Shown: in pieces, positions 1 through 10,734 of the stretch | Layout of the letters: every line of letters starts with the position of its first letter | Position numbering within the stretch: position 1 is the stretch's first letter | NCBI GenBank assembly: GCA_003427395.1 | Contig: BFEA01000060.1 | Coordinates: 276,586 to 314,354, forward strand | Direction: 5' to 3' | DNA from: Chara braunii | Lineage: Eukaryota > Streptophyta > Charophyceae > Charales > Characeae | DNA: 37,769 bases | The notes under the pieces: model-generated | Seen by the model: only the letters and a program-made list of their open reading frames with translations | Databases searched by the model: none | What the model was told of the DNA's origin: nothing | Made by a program: the position numbers and the translations under genes

Positions 1-53
<53 letters not shown>

Positions 54-92
54 ATATATATATATATTTATTTATTTATTTATTTATTTTCT
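1..92. repeat. Compound microsatellite (CT)n-(TA)n-(TTTA)n
   Basis: A CT dinucleotide run covers about the first 50 bases, then a short TA run and about six TTTA/TTAT units, with another short CT run to about 101. The window starts inside the repeat, so its full length is unknown. Confidence 0.95.
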
Positions 93-101
93 CTCTCTCT
101 C

Positions 102-1889
102 CCACCCATGCAAGGATGTCTTTTTTTTTTTTGTTCTCCCATGAAATTATCGTGGTTTTATTTTTTTATTTTTTATTTTTTTCTCCATTCTCTCCCTGAT
201 CGGGTATTTGCGGGTCGAGGTCCCCAACTGCCCTAGTTTTGTTTCTCAAGTGGGGAAAGGTACTGGTGGTTTAAGCATGGGTAATGGAAATAGAATCCAA
301 GACCGAGATATCAAGGTGTTGTTAGCTAGGTCAATACAATGATGTCGAACAGTCATTCTGATTTCAATTCTCTCAATACCAGCCATATGAGAGTTGTGTA
401 TACTATCACTTTCATTACGTTGTCATAAAGGCAAGCAACTCAAGCAGTTGAGTACTTCTACATGCCAAATTTCATGCTTTATAGGTTGGCTCGGCAGCTT
501 GCTGACACTACAAGTACATATTTGTTCAAATAAATAATTGCAATAACAAGGGGGTGGGTGGTGGACGAATGGAGTGTCGTGCAACATTATATAAAATATA
601 TCCATATCCCTCCTAGTAGCGATTGTGGTCATGAAATCTATATATTGAAATACTTATTCTAGGTTGTCATATAGGCGGATAACTCAAGCGGTTGTGTAAC
701 CTTATCTGCCAAATTGTATTCTTTGTAGTGAGTCCAACAACTTCTTGTCATTATAGCTATATGTTTGTTCAACCAATCAACTATAATTTTTTGGGACATT
801 GGACTCGATTTCCAGCAGGTAATGCTCCCTACCAATAAATGGAGCCTCCCCGAAACTGCTAGTGGTGCCTGCTCTCATCAACATCCCTAGCATCCACTCA
901 AGTTGTTCTCTTAAAAATTAAAAAAAAAATGCTATGAGACAGAGATTACCGAAGAAAACACAAAGCAGAGATCAGATATGAACCACACAAAAATAATAGG
1001 GAGTTCATGTAATATTTTAGGCTCGCACTATACAATTTTGAAAATGATTTTTGCCACGAGTCAATGGATGTGTGCAAGAGGCACTTCTTATTAGTAGCAT
1101 ATGAAAGAATACGGGTTACCGAGTTTGTTACCATTTCGATTCAATACGCATGTCTCTCAACTTTGATCTACTGCACACAACGTTTTGCACACACTCACTT
1201 TCATCCCCACACCTTTATCTTTCTCCTCTACTTCCCATTGAAAACCTTCAACTTTGTACGCCCCCCTTTTCTTTTTTTTTGCGATTTTTTTCTCTTTTTT
1301 TTCTTTTATTTATCAATTTATTCACAAAAGATGGCTTTCAATATTTCTGTATTTTTTTGTAGTGTAAGTAAATTTACGCTACACTTAGAACTGTAAAAAG
1401 TTTCTTCCTTCCTCTTTGCTGCTTTTTGCCATGCATATAATCAAAATTTTTGCATTCATAATTCTTCCCAACTTCTTGTAGTCCGTTTGACCCACCATTG
1501 TTCCTTTTGGCTCGAAACATTATATTTCAAGTATGAGCGGAAAAACAATACTTGTGTGAAGACTTTGCTTACGAAGCGCGTGACAACATGCACGACCAGG
1601 TTCAACGCTCTTGTTTTATAGTGTCAACCTTCGAGTCCAAACTCTATTACTACAAAAGTGATGCATGACAAAGTTATGCCTTTCTACATATGTCGTGAAA
1701 CCTTTCAACTATATAAAAAGGTAACGACACCCCATTGTTTTTAGTCCTCATAAAATCCTTGATTGCATTGATAATAATTCACTTCAACATACAAAGAGTT
1801 TACATCCCTGATATTCCACAACAACCCATCTTGATTATCTTGTTGTTTACTGATGACTTCAAAGTATTAGTCACAGTTCTGTCCAACTG
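102..1889. other. AT-rich non-coding DNA, no gene seen
   Basis: Only short open frames without recognisable domains occur here. The frame at 1064-1396 (+) is driven by pyrimidine-rich sequence (Phe/Leu/Ser-rich) and looks like chance. Two related short stretches, near 430-500 and 665-745, share the pattern of a CAAGC-GTTG core followed by a CCAAATT stretch, suggesting an old decayed repeat pair. No RNA gene or convincing promoter is seen. Confidence 0.6.
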
Positions 1890-3159
1890 CTTGAGGGACT
1901 TCCTATATATCATTCAAATCTTATTGATTGCAATAGACATGAAGCTAATTAGGGTATGAGATGAAAGACTAATGGTTTTATTTTAGAGAGACTTCATCTC
2001 TCAATCAACAATCTATTAGTTAGAAGTCGCAAGAAGAAACCGCAAGAGCAAATTGACCATTGTGAGGGTCTCGGAGGAGCACGGTCAGTCTCTTATCTAA
2101 GCCGCCCTACACAACTTCACAAAATGAAAAGATTTATGTAACTCTCTTCTCACCCAAGTTTTAGTTATAAATGACGCAATGGTATCCACAACGTGACATT
2201 GACCATTGTTCTTCTCAATATGAATAAAATAAATAGAGAGACTAATGCCAACACTTTTACCAAAGAGTTTGAGGGTCTTCATATATATCATTCAAACGTT
2301 ATCAACATATAAGCTAATTAAGGTGTGAGACAAAAAAGTAATGGTTTTACCCCGGGGATACTACCCCTCTCAATCGGCCAGATATAAGTTACAAGTTCGA
2401 AGAAGAAAGCACAAGAGCCTTGCGAGTTAAATTAACAATTGCGAGATCCTCGAAGGACCAGAGTGAGTTTTTCATCAAACCCACTGCATACAACTTCGTA
2501 AAATAAAAAGATTTATGTACCGTTCTTTTTATCCGGGTCTTGGTTACTCAATGTTTTCCACAATATTACACAAACCATCGTTCTTCAGAATATGAATAAA
2601 ACAATTGGAGAGACTAAAGTCAGCGCTTTCGCCAAACAGCTTGACGACAGTGGAATATATTATTCAAATCTTATCGATCGTAATACACATTAACCTAAGT
2701 TGAGTGTGAGTGGAAAGAGTGAGAATTTTACCTTAGAGAGCAGTGTTACCTGCCCGAACATTTGGCGGGGGATCAGACCCCCACCCTCAACCTTGGGGGT
2801 TTGAACAGGGGTACGGGCCCCCCCCGACCCCCGGTTCGGAACCCGCCAAACCCCATTCCGATGCTTTTTTTTTTGTTGTATACCACATAAACCACATGCC
2901 TTCAAATTTTCGTTGGATTTTGTTTCGTAAAAAAAAAACTAAAAACATAGAATAGACTCGGAGTGGAGGAGGAAAATTGGAATCCCTCCCCATTTTCACC
3001 ATTTTTCCTATAAAACAAATACAATTATTTATTTATTCGGCGGCGAACACCCTCGCGCCTTCCCCCCAACTAATCAACCAATCAATCAACATGACTTTGT
3101 TTTGTTTTACTAGGTTGATTGATGTCAGGGGGTTCGCCCGTCATGCCCTCCGTAATCAA

Positions 3160-3160
<1 letters not shown>

Positions 3161-3253
<93 letters not shown>

Positions 3254-3259
3254 GCGCGC
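3161..3259. repeat. (CA)39 followed by (CG)~10
   Basis: A perfect alternating purine-pyrimidine run: CA units from 3161 to 3238, then CG units to 3259. The two parts together make about 99 bases of Z-DNA-prone sequence. Open frames crossing it (His-Thr repeats) are artefacts. Confidence 0.97.
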
Positions 3260-3365
3260 ACAGTTATGCACCCCGCGGAAACGCGTTTTTTTTTTTTTTT
3301 GAATTTTTATTTTGTTGATTGATTGATTGACTGATTGGTTGGTTGCGAGTGATCCCACCCCCCTC

Positions 3366-3397
3366 TCACACACACATATATACACACACAGACACAC
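3366..3397. repeat. CA/TA microsatellite
   Basis: Short imperfect CACACA-TATATA-CACACA run inside the 858-bp insertion. Confidence 0.85.
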
Positions 3398-3875
3398 CCC
3401 TGATGGAGGGGGTTGCCTGTCATTCGGTGGGAAACTCCCCCGCCCTTTAAACAATTTTTTTTTTTTAATATGGTAATATACAAAGCACTATATTCGCAAA
3501 AGTATGACATTCGATCAAACTTCGGTCAGGGGAGGGGCGAAGGTTCGACCGTTTGGGTCGTCTTGTTTTGGCACGGCCGAACTTCAGTCATCCTGCCGGA
3601 GAGACTACCCCTTTTAATCAACCTCATATTAATTAGAAATTGAAAGAAGAGGTTACAAGAGCCTTGGGAGTTAAATTAACAATTGTGAGATCTCGAAGGA
3701 GCATGGCGAGTTTCTGATCAAAACTGCCAAAAAATGAATAAGATCTATGTACCTCTCTTTTCATTCAGGTTTTAGTTATAAATAACGCAATGCTCTCCAC
3801 GATATAACACATATCACTATTCTTCTCAATATGAATAAAATAAATGAAGGGACTAAAGCCAACGCTCTACACCTA

Positions 3876-4065
3876 CTTGATAAATAGTTATGAGGATGAA
3901 AAATGCAAACATGAGTGAAATAAAAATATATAGTTCACCAAAAGTAAGGGTGGGTTTCACTAATCGACCTTAGTATTAAAATTTTTGTAAGGTTATTAAT
4001 GATAAATGATATTTTTTTGACCTCTCTTGCACTCATTCAAATTTTTAACCTTATCCCACTAACCT
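3876..4065. other. AT-rich spacer, nothing recognised
   Basis: No open frame, repeat or RNA-like structure is supported between the tandem array and the possible MITE. Confidence 0.5.
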
Positions 4066-4387
4066 ACGTAGCATAGTGTTCACGTTCGGAGGCGAACGTG
4101 ATAATAAGCATCAAAACCCCTTCAAACGCGAACATAAAAAAACGGTATTAAAAAAAACAAATTCTTAGAAAACTCTGAAACAAATACATGTTATGTAAAA
4201 TAATAATACAAGCAACTCTTTCCTTCAAGTTATGTTCAAATTCGTAGCCAATCATGAGTTAAAAATAAAAAACCAAAATAATATTTATTTTTAAATTTAT
4301 TTTTTTTACGAAAAAAAAATGCTTGAACATGTTCACGAGCTGTTCACGCGAACGTGAAAGGGCCCGAACACGTTCGCCGTGCTACGC
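4066..4387. mobile_element. Possible hAT-like MITE
   Basis: The left end near 4072 reads GTAGCATAGTGTTCACG. The reverse complement of the right end near 4384 reads GTAGCACGGCGAACGTG. These make imperfect terminal inverted repeats, with subterminal GAACGTG/CACGTTCG palindromic motifs at both ends and a GTTCACGAGCTGTTCACG stretch near 4330. Subterminal motifs of this type are common in plant hAT-derived MITEs. The interior (4140-4310) is AT-rich and non-coding. TACGTA/TACGCA flanks are an imperfect candidate duplication. Class assignment is tentative. Confidence 0.4.
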
Positions 4388-5953
4388 AATCACAAAGAAC
4401 TTCTTAAAGGTTAAGATGCGTATAACTACCGGTAGTTTGACTAACAACAATCTATGAGCCTCTCAAATATCAAAAGGATGATATGAAGATTAATTTGGTA
4501 AGATAAAGCATTGTTCTCGCTCTCACTTTGTTTAATTCTTTGGAGAAAGGTGACCCTAATGTCCATTCTCTTTTAAAGGGAACTCTATGTGGCTATCATA
4601 GGTCAAGACCCTTAGCTATTGCGGCTCATGAACGACCTTTTGACATCGAGAAAACTCTAAAAAATAGAGGACAAAACTTGAAAAATTACACAAGTAATCA
4701 AAGGTGTACTTAACGCACCAGTACATGGGCACTTGGGTCGCGGGCTTGACACGTCGAAATATAGAAGCCGCAAAATGAAAACGCGACTGTCGATCCAATT
4801 TATCAACGACAGACCCAACATTTGACGTTTTGGGCTTATTTTTTTTGGCAACAATTTTCAGACTGCAAGACCGAGACTATGTACGAGTGGTTTAAGTATG
4901 CGAAAGGGATGGAGGATAAACATGTTTGTCTTATGAAAAACTATCCCCTTGGTATGGTAAACGACCTTGAAGAAAAACTCAACAATTAATATAGGGGACA
5001 AAATTATTTCCTATTAGCTTACCTATCCACATGGTAACCTACAAGGTCCAACGACTTATAACACTTCATGCTGATCGTCAAACTTTCGATATTGTAAGAT
5101 CGTGTAAGTTAACAAAAATGGAGAGTCAAACTCTCAACAAACATATACCAAACGCATTTAGTAATGGTACTAAGAAATTACCAAAACAATTTGCATGCTT
5201 ATGAGTCATCCACCCTAAATCCCCATCCATTTCATCTGAGCGGATGATAATCGCATGTGATAAAACCCTTGTCAATTTAGAAATATTATGTCAAAAAGGG
5301 ACATTATGTCAATTATAGTAATTGATTAAGTTAACAATAAATGGTAGTATACATTATAGCAAGCCGATTTTGAGCCTAAATAATGGTCATGTCCTATAAA
5401 GCTTTCCAATAACAAGTAATACCAAAATATTTTTTAACCCCAGATAGGATTACATTTCAATCGGACCTTGAGTAAAAAGGTATTATTTCTCCTATTTGTT
5501 CCCATTGTGGGATGTCCTCTTCCATACTGGCATAAAAAGAGCTACTTCATAATATTGCCTATTGAAGTGCTCCATGATCGTCGAAGTGTGGAGATGGTGG
5601 AATGCAGTATAGCCTCATTTTTTTATCTCCCTTCAAATAGAACCTCAAGTTCATTCTACTAGGCTTATCATTTGACTATCCTCCATCTTTGTGCTTCAAG
5701 TTATTTCTACACAATCTGTTGAAGTGTGTTACACTACTGATATTGAGGACAATATGGAGGATGTAACCCTACTTTTGTAAGATGGAACGCTCATAAGCAA
5801 AAGTATAAATTATAGACATCATAAAAAATGAGGACTTAAAAGGTATGAAAAGAGACGAAACAATAGTTCTAGATCAATGATAACATGCTCCACTTCCACA
5901 CATATCTATAATGTTTTATGAATCACATGTGCTCTGACTAATCCACCATTTTG
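4388..5953. other. AT-rich non-coding DNA, decayed open frames only
   Basis: Short frames such as 4528-4713 (+) and a stretch near 4860-4990 (+) look somewhat protein-like in composition. Neither has a domain I recognise, and both end in stops within 60 codons. They may be remnants of an old element. No RNA gene, repeat array or promoter is supported. Confidence 0.5.
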
Positions 5954-6044
5954 GGGCAACGTTTAGCTTCATATTCATTTAAAATATATTGCGGCTCGCT
6001 CTACCACAATCTATTCTAAATGAATATGGAGTTGGCAGTTGTCC
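5954..6044. ncRNA. Long AT-rich foldback, miRNA-precursor-like or MITE
   Basis: Arms 5967-5991 and 6007-6031 are complementary along 25 positions with few mismatches (CATATTCATTT against AAATGAATATG at the core), around a 15-nt loop. The outer stem 5954-5966 with 6032-6044 continues mainly through G:U pairs and Watson-Crick pairs (GGGCAAC with GTTGTCC). Base pairing is seen directly. Transcription and processing are unknown, and a short foldback transposon is an equally good reading. Confidence 0.4.
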
Positions 6045-6221
6045 GAATGCATTCAAAATGTTAGATAAGTTAGAGCGCATTTCGTTAATAAAACAGTCCA
6101 GATATGTATGGAAGTGGAGTGAGGCTCAATCTTTGGACTAGGGGTAATCAAGCAGCCACCCCATAACAACTTGAAGTACTCTTTCATTTTTTCGCTAAAC
6201 AACCCTTCGTTTTTAGGTTCT

Positions 6222-6375
6222 TACATCTACTCTACTTCCACATTCTCGCCTCCATTAGCACACTTTCCTATATTTTTTTTTTACATCTACTCTACTTCCA
6301 CATTCCCGCCTCCATCACCACACTTTCCTATGGTTTTTTTTTCGGCCTCCATTACTACATTTTCCTTTCGTTTTT
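6222..6375. repeat. 60-bp tandem repeat, about 2.5 copies
   Basis: ACATCTACTCTACTTCCAC begins at 6233 and again at 6293, each followed by CGCCTCCAT and CACACTTTCCTA. A third partial copy (CCTCCATTACTACATTTTCC) lies near 6345-6365. Short frames here are pyrimidine-rich artefacts. Confidence 0.85.
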
Positions 6376-6389
6376 CAAATGTGTAGCGA

Positions 6390-6660
6390 TGGAGGCAAGA
6401 CAGGGAAAGTAGTTGAGGAGGAGAAGGAGGGAAGACGATGGAGATAGGAGTGGGAAGGTGGGAGTATAAGAGGAGGAGGGAAGGTGATGGAGATAAAAAC
6501 GTAGGAAGAGGAAAACGAGAACGAGGGAGTAGAGAAGGAAAAGGGAAGATGATGGAGATTGACGTGGCCTCCAGATGGAAAATCATAAAAATTGTTTAGC
6601 CATGAACGAGGGAAGTTAAAAAAGGGGAAGGGAAGGTGATGGTGATGAAGATGGAGATGG
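6390..6660. repeat. Purine-rich tract (GA-rich, GATGGAGAT motif)
   Basis: The plus strand is dominated by G and A, with recurring GATGGAGAT and GGGAAGGTGATGG words. It is low complexity, and the open frames on either strand are artefacts of composition. Confidence 0.75.
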
Positions 6661-6757
6661 ATGTTGGTTCTGCTTACTTGCTTTAAACGGTTCGCTCCAA
6701 GCTTTCGATCTCTGCCTCTGGCTATCGTACGTTGGAGGTCCAATCACTCTTCCTCCT

Positions 6758-6760
<3 letters not shown>

Positions 6761-6805
<45 letters not shown>

Positions 6806-6811
6806 GAGAGA
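6761..6811. repeat. (GA)n microsatellite
   Basis: AGAGAG run with one ACAG interruption. It directly precedes the composite repeat that starts at about 6812. The other copy of that repeat (19373) is preceded by a CA run instead. Confidence 0.95.
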
Positions 6812-7205
6812 TTGCGCTAGTCCCACCCAGAGATATGCATCATCCAACTCATCCAACTCCATATGGGTGCAGGGGCATAAATGGTAATTTGTGGTTTGTT
6901 CCACCACAGGTTGCCCCAACCCAGTCCAAAGGACAAAAATACCTTTGCATATAGACAAGTTGTCAGGGCGGGTAGGGGTATATGCAAAAAATAACACGTT
7001 CAATTTGCGAGTGGGGTATTTTTCACGAATATTATAAAAACATTTTGTCATACCCATGTAGCCATGCCTTTTAGGGGTATCTGATGAAATACCCCTATTT
7101 TTAGGAGCATTTCAACAACTTTCTTAAAAATAAAAAAAAAATGGAAAGAAAATTGAGGATAAAAAAAAAGGAAGGAAGAAGGAGGGGGAAAGAGACACAC
7201 TGATT
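6812..7205 (+). repeat. Composite repeat R, copy 1
   Basis: Starts ATTGCGCTAGTCCCACC and contains CATCCAACTCATCCAACTC, TTGTTCCACCA, CCAAAGGACA, ATAGACAAGTTGTCAGGG, TAGGGGTATATGCAAAA, GAGTGGGGTATTT, CCTTTTAGGGGTATCTGATG and AAATACCCCTA. It ends in an A/GA-rich stretch (7130-7200) that leads directly into a tRNA-derived SINE. The same blocks in the same order recur at 19373-20345, so this is a dispersed family. No protein is encoded. Confidence 0.75.
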
Positions 7206-7320
7206 GACCGAGCTCACTTGGTACACCCCTGAACTGTTGAAATACAAACTCGAGTTCGAACCCCAATTCAGAATTACCTAGGGTCTGTCAGCTGATAATG
7301 ATGATATTTTTCTTTCTTTT
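7206..7320 (+). mobile_element. tRNA-derived SINE, family 1 (copy S1)
   Basis: A-box-like GAGCTCACTTGG (about 7210-7221) and B box GTTCGAACCCC (7254-7264) have the spacing of a tRNA-type pol III promoter. The short body reads GAATTACCTAGGGT and GTCAGCTGATAATG, then a GATGATAT/T-rich end. It matches the copy at 20346. The head resembles a tRNA with a CTGTTGA anticodon-loop region, perhaps tRNA-Asn-like, but that parentage is a guess. Confidence 0.75.
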
Positions 7321-7324
7321 TTTC

Positions 7325-8223
7325 CCCCTAAAAAAACACACAACAACAACTTACATTAAGCAAGACGAGGTCGGGGGCCTTACAATTCTATCTGGTGTTA
7401 TCTGACAACATCAGGCAGCTTAGCTTACTTGCATGCCCCTAACGAAAAATGTGTCCCGAAATTCCAAACATCAAACCAAATCGCATTCACAAATAGAGTC
7501 AATTCTAACCCTTACTATCATAGCAGTAGTAAAATCATCTCAGGTATATAAACAAACTATCCTCCTCTACTAGCCTCGCATAACCTACTTCTAATTCACA
7601 GGCCTACGATGACCTGAAACCGACCTCCATCGGCCCGTTGGAACCAAGGTTCCGCATGACTGGCATGCTTCTCCCTCCTCCCCTTGTTGACCTTATGCGG
7701 TCTATATAAGTGTGAACTGAGATACCCGAGTTTGTACGAAAGAAAAACAGCCTCGCCCTAGACCTGCAAAACTGAACAAACCAAGAAAAGCATTACCCCG
7801 CTATTAATCGTATAAAAATTACCTTATTACCCCCCCTTTACCACTGCGTCTCGGTAGTATCTATAAATCGTCTAACCACCTTGGTAATTCTAGCTTATCC
7901 TCCATAAAGGCGAATTGAGTTCCTCTGCATCAGGTCTCTTCAAACCATCTTCGTCCTTCGGGTGACTTCCCTTCCCTGCCTTTCTTCTCCAATCTCCCCG
8001 AACACTATCTATGAGTAATTCTTTGAGCAGGTTCTCTACATGTCTTTTTGGAAAGTCGTTCCCTTTGAATCGCGACTCGTTTCGATCCCTCTAGATGATT
8101 CACATCAATCCCTCTAACATGTGCCATGTAGCCCCACCCTTTGGAAATCGATATATCGTCCCATACATGCCCCAACAATATCCACCTTGCTCTTGTAAAC
8201 TGACTTTGACCAGAGTAGGAAAC
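7325..8223 (-). mobile_element. 3' part of minus-strand retroelement (LINE tail or LTR)
   Basis: On the minus strand this lies downstream of the LINE zinc-knuckle remnant and is non-coding. Near its end it carries GAATTGTAAGGCCCCCGAC followed by CTCGTCTTG, then an A-rich end (7310-7330). The same block recurs at 22826-22870 on the minus strand, where AATAAA and an A run follow. The simple reading is a shared 3' UTR with poly(A). A TGTRAGG start would also fit an LTR edge, which I cannot exclude. Confidence 0.45.
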
Positions 8224-8457
8224 CTAGTAGTTCTCCCACCATCGCCACCACTTTTTGGATCTAGGACATGACCACCAAAGGTGGTACGTTATTTCATAGA
8301 TCCAATTGTAGCGGTCACATGACTCCTTGATCTGCATGCCTCGTTTCCTCAAACATCTTGCCACCGGGACTACTACGTGAGACTCAAGCCAAGCAAGTGA
8401 AACTATCTTTTTTATGAAGAGATTAAAACCAACTAGTCCCTGTGATGTTCGCTCCAT
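8224..8457 (-). pseudogene. Decayed L1-type LINE reverse-transcriptase C-terminus (zf-RVT)
   Basis: The 77-residue minus-strand frame resembles the end of plant L1-type LINE ORF2. A KIVSLAWLES stretch corresponds to the VSFFAWEA motif. LRKRG corresponds to the L.RRG motif. A zinc-knuckle-like segment follows, with C, then HLWWSCPRSKKWW matching the family HLFF.CP....W. One cysteine of the first C-x2-C pair is replaced (CDRY), and there is no intact polymerase upstream: 8460-8960 on this strand shows stops in every frame. The family would nick DNA and reverse-transcribe its own RNA. This copy cannot. Judged from motif pattern only. Confidence 0.6.
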
Positions 8458-9289
8458 CAGGTGCGCTACTCAGGCTGTGTTGCTCCACTTGCGGACCATT
8501 CTCACATTTGTAGGGTCGTATTTGGGTCGTTTGACTTTTGCTACTGATATGTCCAGTTTATCCATGCCCCGAACTGATTCCTAGCCCACTTTCCACCCCT
8601 GGAAGATGAGTCTATTTGGATCTCTGCTACATCATATCCTTTAGGCTTTTGCCACTCCTTATTGTTGGTTGTACATACTCTTTTTCCCTCCAGGTGGTAT
8701 GTTCCCCTCTCTATCTATTGTCAAACTCGAATCAAATTTCCAGAAGTTGGGTAATCCCCTTTGAACCTGTCCAACATCATACACTTACATGTCTCTCCTT
8801 CTTCCCACTTCACTATGCATAAACCCCCCCCAGTCTCACCTCCTTTCTCTCGAAACCAGATACCCTATGAGGCTACATAGTGTGGTCCCGAGATTCCCTT
8901 CCAACTCATTGGAATGACATTCATGATCGTCCAGGTGTTCTTCTTGGAGTTGCATCAAGACCCCGGAGTTGATTTTAGTAATAGGTATGAAGCTTTCCAC
9001 AAACATGTAAGCTCATCTCACAAGCCCCCTACCTTGGAGATCTCTTTTTGAATCCATTTCACTCTTAAACTTCCAGGAGTATTTGAGGCTGAGATAACTT
9101 TACCGTTCACTTATAACAAAAGTGTTCTCAAAGATGGCCTCACGTAGGACTTCAACTCTTGTGGCAGAAGGGTATTTCACCGTGGGACGACATTTCTTCA
9201 AAAATGCAATTATTGCTTTCCAAAAGCGGGACTTGATCAATTTATTCAAAAAATATGGGATCATCAAGGTGATCCACACATCAGAAGGG
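8458..9289. other. No gene recognised; probably upstream LINE debris
   Basis: Short frames on both strands (for example 9100-9303 minus, 9122-9337 plus) overlap each other and show no domain. Given the LINE knuckle just downstream on the minus strand, part of this is likely decayed polymerase sequence, but I could not identify RT motifs. Confidence 0.4.
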
Positions 9290-9299
9290 CGCTGTCGTA

Positions 9300-9325
9300 G
9301 CAAACACCCTTACAAGGGTATTTGC
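9300..9325. other. Hairpin at the conserved left edge of unit A
   Basis: GCAAA-c-ACCCTT-ac-AAGGGT-a-TTTGC: 11 pairs with one mismatch and a 2-nt centre. The core ACCCTTACAAGGGT is also found at the left edge of unit B (27497-27510). This is about where similarity between the two units begins. Confidence 0.6.
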
Positions 9326-9959
9326 CGTTCTTTTTAAAGGTCGCACTGGGTGCGATCTGATCAACGAAATGCGCTGATGAGGTAAAACCCGTCAGGACGA
9401 TTACGTCGACAACCTCACGCTTGGCAAGACTCCGAGTCAAATACGACCGAATTAGAGAGTATGCGGGGCACGCATTATTGCGTTGCATTGTGAGGTGGCC
9501 GTTAGTCATCGACAATACAAGGCCGGTGAAATGGCGTCAAGGTCGTGGGGCCCGGTTACTCTCCCCTCTGTAATTTTTATTATTGATTATATTTTCTTTT
9601 ATTTTATAAAGAATTAAATTTACTTCACAACTAGTTCGGCCTCCAGCAGGACGCGTCATGAACAGGGTAAAAACCTTACCTTGCGCACACATGGGAAGTT
9701 TACGTTGGATGACGCGTCGAAAGACGCGGCATTGGCAAACCTAGTATGAGGGAAAGTCGAAAGTTTGACGAAAAATATGTCGACCGCCCGACGACCAAGA
9801 TACCAAGTAGCTACGATTTTAGGCGGGGAAGACGTCTCGGCGTTTTCTGACGGCCAGGAGGTTGGCCGGTAGGCCAAGGCGAAGGCCTGGTTTGTGCAGG
9901 TAGGACCAATTATGATCCTACAACTATTCATATGCAGGGTCGCGCCTACCTAACTCAGG

Positions 9960-10734
9960 CTTGGGCTTTGCCCTATTGTTTACGGTACTGGACCTTCAAC
10001 CGACGAGTCTGCGGTTCGAGGTCAGCGAGCGATTAAGGAGCGAAGGAGCGCTACCGACGGAGACTAAGGGGTCGAAGGTCTTAAGGGACTATTCCCCTTG
10101 GTTTTGTCGAATGGGCCCAAGCCAGGGTTCGACTGGCGAGATTAAGAGGACGTTGCCAGATCCTCTTCCTCTTCAAGCCTACTGTTCTTATTTTGTTGAT
10201 TTATTTTTATTTTTATTTTTCTTAAGGTCCCGGCTGTTGACCGGGCCCGAAACCGGCTCTAGGACGGACGACGAAGGAGTACCGTGAGAGAGGGTGAAAA
10301 GAACCTTGAAAAAGAAAGGTAGAGAGTGTTCGAATTGCCGAACAAGAAGCGGGAGGGGGACCGCGACCGCATTGTCACCCCCTTTTGGTTGAATGGGGAA
10401 GTGATTCCCGCCATGGGCTGCTGAGGACGGCATTACCGTGGGGAGCAGTGGAGATCTCCACGGGTGCCCACCACGGCAACCGAGGGTCTGAGCGTGTGCT
10501 GCTCTTGGCAGGCCGGGGCCTGTTCAGAGCATTGATGGGATTCCTCTATCCTGCCCGTTTTGAAGTGTGGTCCGAGGATTCCGGATTCAACGTGCATGAG
10601 AGCGGTGGGTGATCAACCCACGAGGCGGAAAAAGCCTGAGTGGCGGGACCAGCACCTGCAGGTGCACCATCCGCCAACCACGTTTTGTTGTGAGAGGTTT
10701 GAGCGTGAGCAGTCCTGCGAGATCGGTGCCGCTG
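9960..10734. repeat. Conserved 3' part of unit A
   Basis: Shares ordered blocks with 28020-28680, including TCAGSCTTGGG, CCCCTTGGTTTTGT, an AT/T-rich stretch (about 10180-10220) before a GGTCCCG block, and GGTGGGTGAT plus CCACGAGGCG followed by GCCAACCACG. Open frames at 9961-10287, 10385-10612 and 10609-10893 are not shared in frame with unit B and are not supported as genes. Confidence 0.55.

Larger units (their letters stand above)
2741..3598. mobile_element. 858-bp insertion in third tandem copy, candidate 5-bp TSD
   Basis: Aligning copy 3 with copies 1 and 2 shows that 2740 should be followed directly by about 3604, so the sequence between is inserted. GAGAG occurs on both sides (2736-2740 and 3599-3603) and would be a 5-bp target duplication. 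The insert starts CAGTGTTACC and ends ATCCTGCCG with no clear terminal inverted repeats. Inside are a GC-rich head (2760-2860), inverted AATCAACC-type arms at about 3064-3090 and 3313-3344, and a long CA/CG tract. No protein is encoded. The class is unknown. Confidence 0.55.
1890..3875. repeat. Tandem ~375-bp repeat, three copies, third interrupted
   Basis: Copy 1 starts about 1890, copy 2 about 2268 and copy 3 about 2640. Shared landmarks in order are TATATCATTCAAA-like, AGCTAATTA, a GGTTTTA/ATTTTAC stretch, the CTCTCAATC region, AAGAGCAAATT/AAGAGCC, a GAGATC/TCGAAGGA block, and TCTCAATATGAATAAAA near the end. Copy 3 runs 2640-2740, is broken, and resumes at about 3599, ending about 3875. 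The copies are clearly diverged with many indels. No coding potential is seen. The unit could be a small satellite or the tandem repeat of a decayed element. Confidence 0.75.

Noticed and set aside
2977-3454. His-Thr or Cys-Val repeat proteins
   Set aside because: Translations of the CA/CG dinucleotide tract.
9374-9381. CTGATGAG, the conserved hammerhead ribozyme core word, with GAAA 9 nt upstream
   Set aside because: The needed order and stems (CTGATGA, stem II, GAAA, stem III, cleavage site, stem I) cannot be formed. Only four bases lie between GAAA and CTGATGAG, and no matching helices are present.
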